A stretch of DNA of 64,000 nt from positions 1 through 64,000 of the forward strand of contig JAANYP010007054.1 in the NCBI GenBank assembly GCA_020465985.1. The letters run 5' to 3'. How positions within the stretch are numbered: position 1 is the first letter of the stretch; each line of letters starts with the position of its first letter. Origin of the DNA: Centrapalus pauciflorus (taxonomy: Eukaryota; Streptophyta; Magnoliopsida; Asterales; Asteraceae). Positions 40,463-50,875 of the stretch are shown in pieces. A program made the position numbers and the translations under genes. The notes beneath the pieces are model-generated. The model did not search any database, was not told the DNA's origin, and saw only the letters and a list, made by a program, of their open reading frames with translations.

Positions 40463-42935
40463 ATGGCTGTTCGAGTATTCGTGCCGAAGCATAATATGGT
40501 CATTCCCCCCGACCATCATATCCCTGAGGTGTAGGGATTTCGTCAGATGATGGATTTCCTAGTAGAATCTAGGATTGCTTTTGCTTTGTCTCATAACATT
40601 CAGATTGTTATTCCATATGTACGACAGTTTTACGATCACTTACAAGTTGATTGCTCCGTCACTCCAACAGTTTTGAGAACAAGGATAGCAGGACAACCAT
40701 TGGTGTTTTCTGCGGATATGCTGCGTCAGGTTTTGCAGCTAGGATCTCAGGAAGATGAGTCTGGGCCTATTGACTTTCCCTTAAGTATTAGGCAAGCAGC
40801 TTTTCAGAGGATGGGTTACAGCTTGGATGTTGCTAAAACATCGTACATGAAGAGCGGGCTTATTGGCCAATGGAGATTTTTGGCTCATGTGTTTATGGTT
40901 TGTTTTGCAGCCAAGAAAGCCTGTTTTGATTATATTGTCTCGAAGATCCAATTCGGGATGATCGCTTTAGTATATAATCGGCCCTTCAGCTTTCCTCAAA
41001 TGTTTTTCTCGGAATTCGTTCATCAAATCTCGGCTCCAGAGCAGCAACAATTTCTGCTATATTCTCGTTTCATAATGATGCTCATCAGGCACTTCTTGCC
41101 GAATTTGCCGCAACAAAATGAGATTCAGAGTGTCGCGGTGATGGACAAAAGGATTTTTGCTGATTGCTCCTCGCAAAGAGGAAGGTTGGCAGTTCCAGTC
41201 GAACGACCGTTATTTGGGGCAGTAATTGATAGGAACTTTGAAGCACCGGATAATGCCAACTGGGCAGGCGAAGTGGAAGTTCAAGTCAGACAGCCACAAC
41301 AACCACAGCGACAACAACCGCGTGCACAGCCACAAAGGAGACGACAAAGAGCTACCGCGAGTCAAACTCAGGCATCTAGGCCTTCTACAAGTCAACAGCA
41401 AGAGGCACAAGAAGCTGGGCCTTCGAATGTCCCAATTGAATCTGATCAGTTGTGTCAGACATTACATGAAATTTGGGAAGCTGGTCCTCACGCCAATGAA
41501 GAAATATCTGCAGCGTTAGTTGGAGAATTGTTAGAGCCTCCAGAGGGAGAAGAAGATGTTCTTAAGGATGTTGACGAATATGAACCGCAGCAGACTGGTA
41601 ATGATGTGTCATCGTCTGCAACTGAGTCAGAAGAAATGGAGGAGATAGAGGTTGAAGCTCCAGAGTCCGTATCTACAGAACCTCCTGTTCAAATGGGAAC
41701 TTATGGATCAAGGTTAATAGTATCGGAAGAAGCTTCAAGGAGGCGAGCAACAAGAGAGTCTGATGACTCTGATTTTGAAGAAGAAGAGGTTGCTCCATTA
41801 GTGACGAGGCGAAGGGCCAAGCGTCATAGATTTATGCAAGGATCTACTTCAGCTTCAGCAGAACAACCTGAAATTCCTCAACCTCAAATTCCTCAACCTC
41901 AGGTCCCTCAAACCACCATTCCACCATCACCACCTCATGATGAACCGTACATCCCATCGCCATTCATTCCAACTCCGATACACTCCATTCCATCCACCTC
42001 ATCTACTTACACCGACAATCAAAGGTTTTTGCAGCTTAAAGATAGAGTTGACTTCCAACATATCCAAATCTTTGGCCTGACCACGGCAATCGGTGAACTT
42101 CAGAAGCATAACGCAAATATTGATAAGGAGAATACCGAACTGAAGAAGATTGTGGAAAAAGTTCAGGAAGAGAACTTAGAGCTAAAAACTTTTGTCGCTG
42201 ATCAAGCAGCTGAACTTAGATCGATGCGCTCCCTGGTTGAGCAATTAATGAAAAATTTACAGGCTCAGGGGGAGACATCCTGCCGTGATCAAGTTGAGCG
42301 GCCGAGGGATGATGATAATGAAGATGACCAAGGCAATGACCCCAACACTCAAAGACAGAATGAGCCAGTAGATTTTTCTGCTGCTCAGGATGCTCAATCT
42401 CAGGGGGAGCCAAGTCAAGCAGAAGGTGAAGGAGGAGAGGCTGGTTCTTCAAGGGCTTTGCAAAGCGATATGATAGATGCGCTAAAAGACATTGAGGAAG
42501 AGTTAATGGAATTTGATTTTGAAGATGAAACAGAAGAGTTGGAGGAAGGGGAATTCATTCCTGAGGAGATTGTTGATTGGAAATCTAACGACGAAGTGAT
42601 AGAGGACGAGGACGATAACGTCAACGAGGTGATCATAAATTCACAACCTATCACGGAATTATACGTGGGCAATAATCACAATGTGATTGACATAGATGAG
42701 ATCAAGATAGCCTCAGTCGAAGACTCAGAACTTGAAGAAGCAGAGAAAGAGCCATCTAGAGCTGAGTTGATAAAGCTTTGGTTCAAAAAGGAAGAAAAGA
42801 AAGAACAGCTGAAGATGAGAATTTCGGGTGCTGGAAATTTCTCAGGTGGAATTATAAGCTGCTTCTTTGACCGAGAACTGCAGCTGTTTATTTTGAAAAG
42901 GAGAGATGGTCTTCAATACTTGAGGCGAACACTGA
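40463..42935 (+). pseudogene. D extra ORF, part 1
   Basis: The first ATG (40463, MAVRVFVPKHNMVIPPDHH) follows a TATTGTGCAG acceptor-like end by two bases. A TAG at 40532 interrupts, and the frame is then open from 40547 to the transposon at 42936. The N-terminal domain (HNIQIVIPYVRQFYDHLQVD, FSADMLRQVLQLGS, RMGYSLDVAKTSYMKSGLIG, RFLAHVFMVCFAAKKACFD) follows the same order of blocks as S, N and H but is strongly diverged. A Gln/Pro-rich and acidic middle has a coiled coil (IDKENTELKKIVEKVQEENL). The end is highly acidic. It is the only protein the element encodes. Confidence 0.8.
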
Positions 42936-44131
42936 GGTGCTGTTTGATTGCATAAGAGGTTAATTGTCTGATGTCTGATTCCACTTCTGATTGATAAAAG
43001 GTGGTCCTGATAAGATACTAAGATCTGATAAGAGAATTCAATAAGTGTGTTTGTTTTATAAATTATCTGATTCTGTTATTTTTATTAATTTTACATATTA
43101 ATTCCCAAAACCAAACAGATATCATTGATTAAAGTCAAATATCAAGTAAGAATAATATCATTGAATCAAAGTGATCTATGTAAACATTTAATATCATTCA
43201 AATAACATTAACAAGATTTAAGTAAGAAACCAATTCAAGTTTATAAGTTATAATCAAGTAACATAAATGCATTCAATAAACATATAACCAACATGCTTTC
43301 AAGAATCAATAACAATTAAAGTTTATAGGTTATAATCAAGTTTATAAGGTTACGTTTATTAACTTCCAAATAACTTAAGTTTATAAGTTATATAGATATG
43401 TTATTGAAAAACAATAAATTTTATCAAAAAGTGTTGGAATATTTCTCGTTATAATAAATATGGTAAGGGGTAGGGTAGGGGTGGGGTAGGTTGAGGGTGG
43501 GGTGGGGTAAATAGGGTAGGGTAATGGTGTAGGGGTAGGGTGGGTAGGTTGAGGGGTAAGGTGGGTGGGGATGGGTAGATTTGAGGGGTAGGGTAGGAGT
43601 GAGTTGGGTAGGTTTGAGGGGTAGGGGTGGGAAGAGATAGGGGTAGGGTGGGGTGGGATAAGGAGGGGTGAGGTGGGGTGGGTAGGTTTGATGGGTTACT
43701 GTAGGAGTGGGGTAGAGTGGGATAGGGTAAGTATGGGAGTGGGGTGCGTACGGTTAAGGGTGGAGATGGAGATGGGGTGGTATAAGTAAGTTAAGGGTAG
43801 TTAGGATAGGGTGAGATTAGGTGGTTGAGGGTAGGGTATGTTGAGGGTGGGGTGGGGTGGGGTAGGGTAGGGTGTTTAGGATAGGGTAGGGTAAGGGTAG
43901 GGTGGGTGAGGTAAGGTATAGGGTAAAGGTAACGGTGGGGTGGGAGAGACGTGTTTTTTTGTGTGATAAGTGGTGATAAGTAGCATATCAAAGTCTTATC
44001 CTGATAAGACATGATAAGAGAATTTTGACTCTTATGTCTTCTGCATATCAAATGCACTTATCAGTATTTCCTCTTATCGAATAAGAGGTTACCTCTGATA
44101 AGAGCCTGATAAGTGGCTATCAAACACCCCC
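42936..44131 (+). mobile_element. Non-autonomous DNA transposon (PIF/Harbinger-like ends) in D ORF
   Basis: The insert starts GGTGCTGTTTGATTG and ends CTATCAAACACCCCC, an imperfect inverted pair, flanked by TGA on both sides (42933-42935 and 44132-44134). Removing it with one TGA puts the two ORF halves exactly in frame. GATAAGAG-type words are inverted near both ends (42970-43045 and 43995-44110). No transposase frame is present. GGGNNTGTTTG ends and a 3-base target repeat fit PIF/Harbinger, though the target is not the usual TAA/TTA; hAT is the alternative. Confidence 0.7.
43455..43955 (+). repeat. G-rich GGGTAGGGTGGGG-type tract
   Basis: About 500 bases built of irregular GGGTAGG, GGGGTGGGG, GGTTGAGGG words, nearly free of C on the plus strand. 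Dozens of G runs with loops of 1-7 bases would allow G-quadruplexes. It differs from the plant telomere repeat TTTAGGG. An antisense frame at 43791-44057 is a by-product. Confidence 0.92.
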
Positions 44132-44134
44132 TGA

Positions 44135-44673
44135 AAGCTTTCAATACACTGCCCAAGATTGAAGTAAAGGCGTTAGCATGGAAAGAACTGATCAATATCG
44201 GCGAGGACCCGTATGCTGAAGTTATGGCAAAGATAATAAGAAAAGAGGGTCGTTCTGGAAAGTTTGAAAGACTTAAGCCGAGATCAGGCAAAAGAGTAGA
44301 GGATGGATCAAGGATAGATCCTCATACGGGAAGGCCTTGGTCTAGAATGGTTTATAAACCCGTCAAATGCTTGAAAAGGGTGCCTATGAAATCGATGCCA
44401 CAGAATATTTTGAGCAACATGAAATGGTGGTACGTCGATAATAATACAGCTGAAGCAGTCATGGAAGATACACAGGACAAAGTGATTTTGAGAGTGTATG
44501 ATCCACTGCACTTAATAAATCTATCGAAGGACGACCTGAAGAAGCTACATGATCAACCTGTCTTCTTTATTGAAGCATGGAGATCTGAAGCCAGGAAGTT
44601 CCAGAAGGTAGTAAAAGTTTGTATAGATGCTGGTTTATACGCAGGCAGTAGTATATATAGATCTAGTACTTAA
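44135..44673 (+). pseudogene. D extra ORF, part 2 (C-terminal)
   Basis: Continues the frame of part 1 after the transposon: KAFNTLPKIEVKALAWKELI, RKEGRSGKFERLKPRSGKRV, WSRMVYKPVKCLKRVPMKSM, WWYVDNNTAEAVMEDTQDKV, ending SSIYRSST. Very basic, unlike the acidic part 1, and possibly nucleic-acid binding. The TAA stop at 44671 is followed by a purine tract and the 3' LTR. Clear sequence matches to the C-terminal block of S and N are not obvious by eye. Confidence 0.75.
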
Positions 44674-44689
44674 ACTTGATGTAAATATC

Positions 44690-44703
44690 GTCAAGGGGGA
44701 GTC
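44690..44703 (+). promoter_or_regulatory. D polypurine tract
   Basis: TCAAGGGGGAGTC immediately before the 3' LTR. Confidence 0.85.
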
Positions 44704-45382
44704 TATTGGTACACCCTGTGTGACGATAGCAGTCTAAGCAATCTAACATTTTGGTTTAAGTAATATTCAAAGTATTGAGAATTAACGAGTGTTTGATATA
44801 TATGTTTATATATGTTTGACAGTTATTGATTGTATGTTTGAACTTGATGTATCGTATTACAAGAAGTTCAAACATAAAGATCAAAGATAAAATCAATCAT
44901 AAGGTAAAAACATAAGTTTCAATACTTAGTTAATTATGTTAAAATGTAGATTCGAAATATCTAAGGACCAAGATTCGAATCTAGGTCAGATTCGAATGGG
45001 TCAGTTAGACAGATTCGAATATGCTTACTTAGGCAGATTCGAGAGTGTCAGTGAGGACAAACTCGAATGGGCCTTGGGCCGGATTCGAGTTTGGCCCATG
45101 ACAGACTCGAATTAGCCTCTATAATTAGGGATAGACTCGAGATATTATTAGACTTTTTGCAGAATTCGAGAGTGATTAAGCATTAAGCGATTTCGAGTTT
45201 ATCATCAGTGTTAGTGTCGTTTCGGAGAGAATCAGTTCGTAGGTACGTGCTTGTGTAGTTCGTGCAGCTTCTGATAGTCTCCGTGTTTCTGGTGAGTGTT
45301 GTTACCATCTACCCGTTAACGAGGATTCCGCACTCGTTGACGGTTCCGCGTCTAGATAGATCTGTGTTAGGTAGACCTTACA
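44704..45382 (+). repeat. D 3' LTR (679 bp)
   Basis: Starts TATTGGTACACC (the 5' copy has TG) and ends CCTTACA before the AAGCG target copy. TCGAAT/TCGAGT words recur every 16-24 bases from 44950 to 45200. TATATATG motifs near 44795 may serve as TATA boxes. A donor-like CTG|GTGAGT lies at 45291. Confidence 0.9.
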
Positions 45383-45444
45383 AAGCGTTTTCTGAAAAAC
45401 ACTTTAATTTTTTGGTATACAAATTGGGTATGTTGAATCGATAG
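45383..45444 (+). pseudogene. H pol, last codons
   Basis: After the D insertion the reading continues KAFSEKHFNFLVYKLGMLNR and stops at 45442 (TAG). It matches the S end (ALDEKRFNFLVYKLGMLNR), which confirms that D sits inside the H RNase H tail. Confidence 0.93.
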
Positions 45445-45576
45445 ATTTAAACATTCAGTAGTTACACAATATGATTCTATTTTTACAACTTTTACTTGAT
45501 TTAAATTGTTGTTAATCTCATGTGATTTAAATACCTTTAATTTTTCTGAGATTTAACAGAATCGGATTGTCATGTG

Positions 45577-45712
45577 CAGGGGGAGAAAACAGAAAATTTT
45601 TATCTGATATTTGAATATCTGATAATTTGTTTATCTGATTAATTGCAGGGAGCAAGTTTAAAAAGAGATATTAATCAGAGTGGGAGAACATATAAAAAAT
45701 TTAAGGGGGAGA
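45577..45712 (+). repeat. Repeated polypurine tracts after H pol
   Basis: CAGGGGGAGAAAA (45577), CAGGGAGCAAG (45646), AGTGGGAGAAC (45679) and AAGGGGGAGAAAC (45703) lie within 140 bases of the pol stop, as in S. Two copies have decayed. Confidence 0.85.
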
Positions 45713-45790
45713 AACATTTTATGTTGTATTGTTTATTGTATTAAATATTTTTAATTCATGTGGGCCGGGTTTTTTAAATTCAAAAATGTC

Positions 45791-45797
45791 TATAAAT
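45791..45797 (+). promoter_or_regulatory. Probable TATA box of the H extra-ORF unit
   Basis: TATAAAT, about 30 bases before a pyrimidine-rich leader (TTCACCTTCTTCCC at 45843) that ends at the donor at 45930. It is equivalent to 24924-24918 in S. Confidence 0.55.
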
Positions 45798-45929
45798 TTG
45801 AATTTTGAAATTCAAATCACTTTTTTACAATCCCGACCACTGTTCACCTTCTTCCCAAAACTTTCTCTCCACATTTCTACATCGCGAAGTAATCTGAGTT
45901 CGTTGGATTTCATTTTCAGAAATAAATTT

Positions 45930-47136
45930 GTAAGTTTTTTTTATTGTTACTGTTTTTGTAATGTTCATTTCCATTCGAGTTTTTATGTTTATTAATATGT
46001 ACTGGTGTGTTACCGTGTATGTGTCGATGTGTGTAAATTTTGATATTCCTTTATAGTGTTTTTAATCTGGAATTGAAAGTGTGTTAGTGTTCATAATGAT
46101 CATATGAACTTGAAAATCAAATTTCAAGTCCTATATCAAAACACACGACGTTTAATTTGATTTTGAAATTCAAAATTTTTGAGTTCTTGACCAAACTGTA
46201 AATCGGATTTTTGGGGACTCAAAAGTTGTTTTTGGATGAACATCAGTAAGCGAAAGATGTTCAAAATCATTTTTCGAGTAGGATAGTGTAAAGGGTTAGG
46301 TTAAAATGTCCATGGAAATAAAAATTTGAAATTCCAGAAGGAAAATAGGACTTAGAAAAGTTTTTATGTTCAAACTCGATCAAAGGGGTTTATCGATAAA
46401 ATTCTGGCTTTGATCACAACAAGGTTACTCGAGAAAACACTTAGTGTTTATCGAGTTGCAAAAAGAAGCTTTCGAGGAAATCTCTGGTTTCAATCGAGTT
46501 TGACAATATTTGGACTTAGAAAATTTTAATTCAATCAAAGTCGGTTGAAACATTGACCGAGAATATTCATTCTTTGACCGAGTTGGGTCATATTTTTGTC
46601 CGAGAAACCTCTAGTTTCATACGAGTTTATTTTCAAAGGGACTTGGTATTTTTCGAAGTATTCCAACTCGGTCCACAAGTCATTCGACAAAACTTCCATG
46701 TGTTTCGAGTTGATCAAAAGGACATTCGAGGAAATTTTAACTTCTATCGAGCTTGTTCAATTGTCATTCGAGAAAGTTCAAGTTCTATTCGAGTTTGATG
46801 TAACTTCTTTCGAGAAATATCAAGAGTCATTTGAGTTGGATCATATGTCATTCAAGTCTGGTCATGACTTATTCGAGTTTATTCCTTCTTGATTCGAGTT
46901 TGGAGTTAAAATTTTCAAAATATTTTCTAAGTGTGGGAATTTTAATTTTTCAGAGAAATTTCACATTTTTTGAGAAATTTTTAAAATCTGTGTTTTATTA
47001 ACATTGGTCTCTTAACGATTGACTTTGGAGTCCTAACAATAATATTTTATTATTATTGTCTGGAACCCAGATGCTTAAACAATAAAACACATATTTTTCT
47101 AATTTCTTGTTAAGTGTTTTATTTCTCTATTTGTAG
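45930..47136 (+). other. Putative intron in the 5' UTR of the H extra ORF
   Basis: Donor ATTT|GTAAGT at 45930 and acceptor TATTTGTAG at 47136; 1207 bases without coding frames apart from array by-products. The acceptor used by S next to the ATG (TTTACAG) is TTTACAA here (47183), so H would have to use the earlier AG. The conserved ACATTGGTCTCTTAACGATT block lies at 47000-47019. Confidence 0.55.
46375..46900 (+). repeat. 21-base periodic TCGA array in the H leader
   Basis: TCGA cores (or one-base variants) start at 46705, 46726, 46747, 46768, 46789, 46810, 46831, 46852, 46873 and 46894, an exact 21-base step. Earlier copies at 46429, 46451, 46472, 46494, 46557, 46578, 46600 and 46621 keep 21-22-base steps with gaps. 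Sequence between cores is variable. Open frames here (46596-46892) arise because 21 is a multiple of three. Confidence 0.93.
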
Positions 47137-47192
47137 GATTAAATTTGTTTATCTGATAGTTCTAACATGTTTGTTATGTTTACAAGTTTCAA

Positions 47193-50100
47193 ATGGCATC
47201 CCAAGCCCCCACCCAAATTTCCAATTCCTCAGATTCCCATTCATCATCTAGCCATACATTGGTCTCTAAACCAGTTAAATCTGCATGTGTCACTAGACCA
47301 TCACCTTCATCCCCAATTCCTGAAACACAACTTGTCAAATCCAAATATTGCCTAGCTTTGCTTGATAACAATCACCGGTTTGACCCAAATGTCATAAAAG
47401 TTAGCCATCCGGTGATTGTGGAAATACTCAAAGGTCACCCTCTCGGTTACCTATTGAAATACAAACCTTCTATTCCTCTTGTCTATCTAAATCAATTCTA
47501 GCACACGATCAAATTTGTGCCTGTTGAAGGAGATCATCATTTCAAAGTTAAAATTGATCAGTATAAAGCAAAAATAACCTTTGCCAGACTCCGTCACAAT
47601 TTATTTTTGCCAAGACGGATTGATACTGTCAACTTTCCAGAGCTGGCAGATTTTGAAGACTTCGTATCAGACGATCAATTGTGCCATGATCTCATATGTC
47701 TGGGGTATTCCAAACCACTAGAAAAGAGCTCAAAGTTTCACAGAAATGGTTTAAATGGAGAGTGGTATACCCTGTTCGGCATCGTCAACAGGTGTATGAC
47801 CTCAAAGCATACCGGAATAGATAGAGGAAACATCCATTGTTTGAGAATTTTTCTTGAAATTGCTTTCAACAAGCATTACAACTTTGCTCAGTGTATCAGG
47901 GAAAACCTGAAAGAGGTGGTGTTGGCTAAGACAACAAACAGAGCAAGAAAATTTATGCCTCTACAAAGATTCATCCAAATTCTGATCAGAGGTATATTGA
48001 GGGCAAACGAGAAAATTCCAAAGAGATCCAATGCTCAAAAATGCCCAGACTACATAATGATGAGTCTTCACAGTGTTCAAGATGCTCCAAATGCAAATGC
48101 AATGCCTACTCCTGAATCCTTATTAAAGTATGCTGATCCAGAAGCAGAAAGTGTGAGACTTATAGAATAGATCATGCTCCGATAGAAACCCGAGAACCGG
48201 CTTTTCTTGCCCAAGGAGTGTTAGGTGAGCAGGTACAACAACATGGGGTTGATGTACAGGGAAACCAAATTGAGTCTGAGGGAGCTGTGGAGGATGTGAG
48301 GGGATGTGAGGGTAGTTCTAAGTCGGAACCTACTTTATCAAATATAACTGAAGGAGGCAATGAGGGAGAAGATGATGATGAGGATAATGATGATAATTTG
48401 GGAGGTGCTGGTACAATTGTAATATCTCAACCTGAGAGTTTACCAGAGATAGATATTGTTGAGATTGCGAGAATGAGTGTGAAGGAGATCCCAACCCTAG
48501 ACAGTCGGGACGAAACCACAACTGTTGTTAGCTCTCATGAGAGAGTTAGCATTGAAATAGCCAGTACCCCACTGGCGTCTGCACACCCAACCAGCTACTC
48601 ACCTTCTTCTCAACAAGAAGGTGTTTCAATTTTGCACCAGGAATTTACATATGATCTATCCTGGAATCCTTTGGATACCATGGATATTGAACAAAGTACA
48701 CAGCTGCCCGCGTGTACATTTTCTCATGCACAAGTCTTAGAGCTGATACACGACAGGACACTCGCATCTACTTCATTCGTTGAAGTAAGTGTAAAAGGAC
48801 TAAGTGTCTCTGCCGGAACAACCACAGTGTTGGAAGCATCCATTGCTCCTTCACTTGAAATGGTTGGAAGTCCTGTCAGAGTTACAACGTTGCCATCTCT
48901 GAGCACAGGTCACACGGAGGTTATTTTTACAAGTTCAACCGGTGTGTCAACTGGAATTCTAAGTGAGCCAGTAGTTAGTCCTTTACCCTTTGTTACTGAA
49001 GCCAAACTAAATGAAACTATTAGTGGAGTCACAACTCATATGACAATTCAATATTCAGAGATGATGGCTCAAATGAAAAATATTCATAAATTGCTGAAAG
49101 GAAAGGCTGTTGCTAAGGGTGTCAAAGAAAAAGATCCTTAAGACTCCATTATTGAGCTAAGAGATTTTTGTTTTGAACAATTTGATGAGATGAGGGAGAG
49201 GATGATCGGATTGGAAAATCTGTTGTTAGTGCTTTAGGTTCGTTATCTGAGAGGCTGTCTTCTGTTGAACAGACCTGTAAAGCTCAAGCTTCAGCTCCTA
49301 AAAGAAAACATGATGAAGACTCAGATGATGCTCCTCATGAGGGGGAGAAGAGGAGGAAGCTTGGAGAAACTGAGACTGTGCTACTAGTGGTTGTGTATAA
49401 TGAAAAAGATACAGGAGGTGAAGATGTCAGAGAAGCTGGGGGTTCTAAAGAAAATCCAGTTGATGCTCAAAGTGAGCTGGGATTGATTCTTTATGAAGAT
49501 GTTCTAGTTCATTTAAGTATTCAATATGGTATTTAAAACTTCGAAGAATATGACGACTCTGACAATGATGAAGAAGGTCAGGTGTTAATGATTGAGGGGA
49601 CTGAAAAAGAAATTGAGATATCTGATGGTGATGATGTTTTTTATCTAACTAATATATCTCTGAGAGCTGAAAGGATAGAGAATGAGGAAGAATTAGTTAA
49701 GGAGATTTTGAGAGATGATGTACCAACACCAACGGTTGAAAAGCCTGCGGTGACGGTTACAGTCAAAGAGAAGGTTGATCTGTTTCCTGTTGAGAATGTT
49801 ATACCTCAAGTAGTCAAAGAGCCGAATGAAGTGGAAATTATGGACACGTTTATCAAGAATTACATTTTAGCTGATGAATCTCAACGACAAAATCATTTAA
49901 GGTTTGCAGTTTAGGAGGTAGTACAAAAAGAGATCAATGACATGTTGACTCTGCTGAATGAGGATGAAGTTAGAAAGAAAAAGATTAGAGTGTTGGATTT
50001 ATCAGCAAAACAAAATGTTGAGTACATAAAAAGAAACAATAAGCTTCCATACTTGGAAGATCACTTGGAATAGAAGATCTTTTGTAAGAAGCAAACACCT

Positions 50101-50844
50101 TGTACTTTCTTAAAACTATTCAGAGTTTTAGAGCCAAACATGCCAAATTTAGTGAACTATGCTAATTTTCTGCAAAACAAAACTCAATGAATTGAACAAG
50201 TTAGAAGTGAGTTCAGAATAGTAGATCTTGTAAATATAGAGAAAGATCAATTTGTGAAGGTTTTCTATCCGACATTCACTGTAACTAGAACCGATGGGAA
50301 TACTTATGTGTTCACCGAAGTAGATATGTTTAATATGAATTTGGTGGACATAGAAGATCTTTTTGATGAGCTGTGCCGGAACAAAAGAGATGAAAACTGT
50401 CGATTTACACTTAAGACTTTATTTCACTTCATGCATATAAAGCTTGTGCTTATGTCAGTTCAAGATCTTCAAATTTGAGTTGAGCGAGGAATGAGGAAAA
50501 TAAATATCACAGCACCAAATCGTTTTATCAGACATTTGGATGAGTTGAAAGAGTATCAAGTGACTATGATCTAACATCCATCGATTGTTTACAAAGATAA
50601 AGATCAAAGAAAGAGAGTCATGCGGAGTGTTGAGCTGAACAAGTATTGTGATGGTACGTTTCAAAAGGTATTGACTGGATTAAAAGGAAAACCTGATGCT
50701 GATAAGAAGAGAAAAACAAAGAAGGGTGGTCTAAGTGTGAATGACAGAAAAATGATGGTGGAGTTTATCTCGAAGATTGAGTGGAGGTTAATGAACCAAA
50801 AGAGTATAAAAAGATTCGAGATGAAGCTTGGACTAAAAGACTGA
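47193..50844 (+). pseudogene. H extra ORF, decayed
   Basis: ATG at 47193 (MASQAPTQISNSSDSHSSSS), clearly related to S along its whole length: ILKGHPLGYLLKYKPSIPLVY, ARLRHNLFLPRRIDTVNFPE, LICLGYSKPLEKSSKFHRNG, GEWYTLFGIVNRCMTSKHTG, the acidic Ser/Thr-rich middle, PKRKHDEDSDDAPHEGEKRR (about 49300-49360), and the C-terminal VFYPTFTVTRTDGNTYVF. Breaks include TAG at 47500 (Trp in S), a shift near 48170, further stops at 49139, 49912 and 50476 and others. Long-range identity with S despite decay suggests the protein was kept under selection while the family was active. Confidence 0.85.
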
Positions 50845-50863
50845 AGACTGATTATCGTTCATT

Positions 50864-50875
50864 AAAGGGGGAGAT
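50864..50875 (+). promoter_or_regulatory. H polypurine tract
   Basis: AAAGGGGGAGAT directly before the TGTTGGGAAA start of the 3' LTR. Confidence 0.88.

Larger units (their letters stand above)
39852..45382 (+). mobile_element. Copia-type element D: LTRs and extra ORF only, no gag-pol
   Basis: It is flanked by AAGCG at 39847-39851 and 45383-45387, which restores the H RNase H reading when one copy is removed. It begins TGTTGGTACACC and ends CCTTACA. Inside there is only a shortened 5' LTR, a leader, one large extra ORF interrupted by a DNA transposon, a purine tract and a full 3' LTR. No primer site, gag or pol is present. The shared 363 bases of the LTRs differ by one substitution and a 2-base indel, so the insertion is young and must have been moved by proteins from another element. 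Confidence 0.9.

Noticed and set aside
43455..43955. Interstitial telomere repeat
   Set aside because: The unit is GGGTAGG/GGGGTGG without the regular TTTAGGG period of plant telomeres.
43791..44057. Pro/Tyr-rich 88-codon ORF
   Set aside because: Antisense reading of the G-rich tract; purely compositional.
46596..46892. 98-codon ORF in the H leader
   Set aside because: Exists because the array period of 21 is a multiple of three; the peptide only repeats the array (SFE.. every seven residues).
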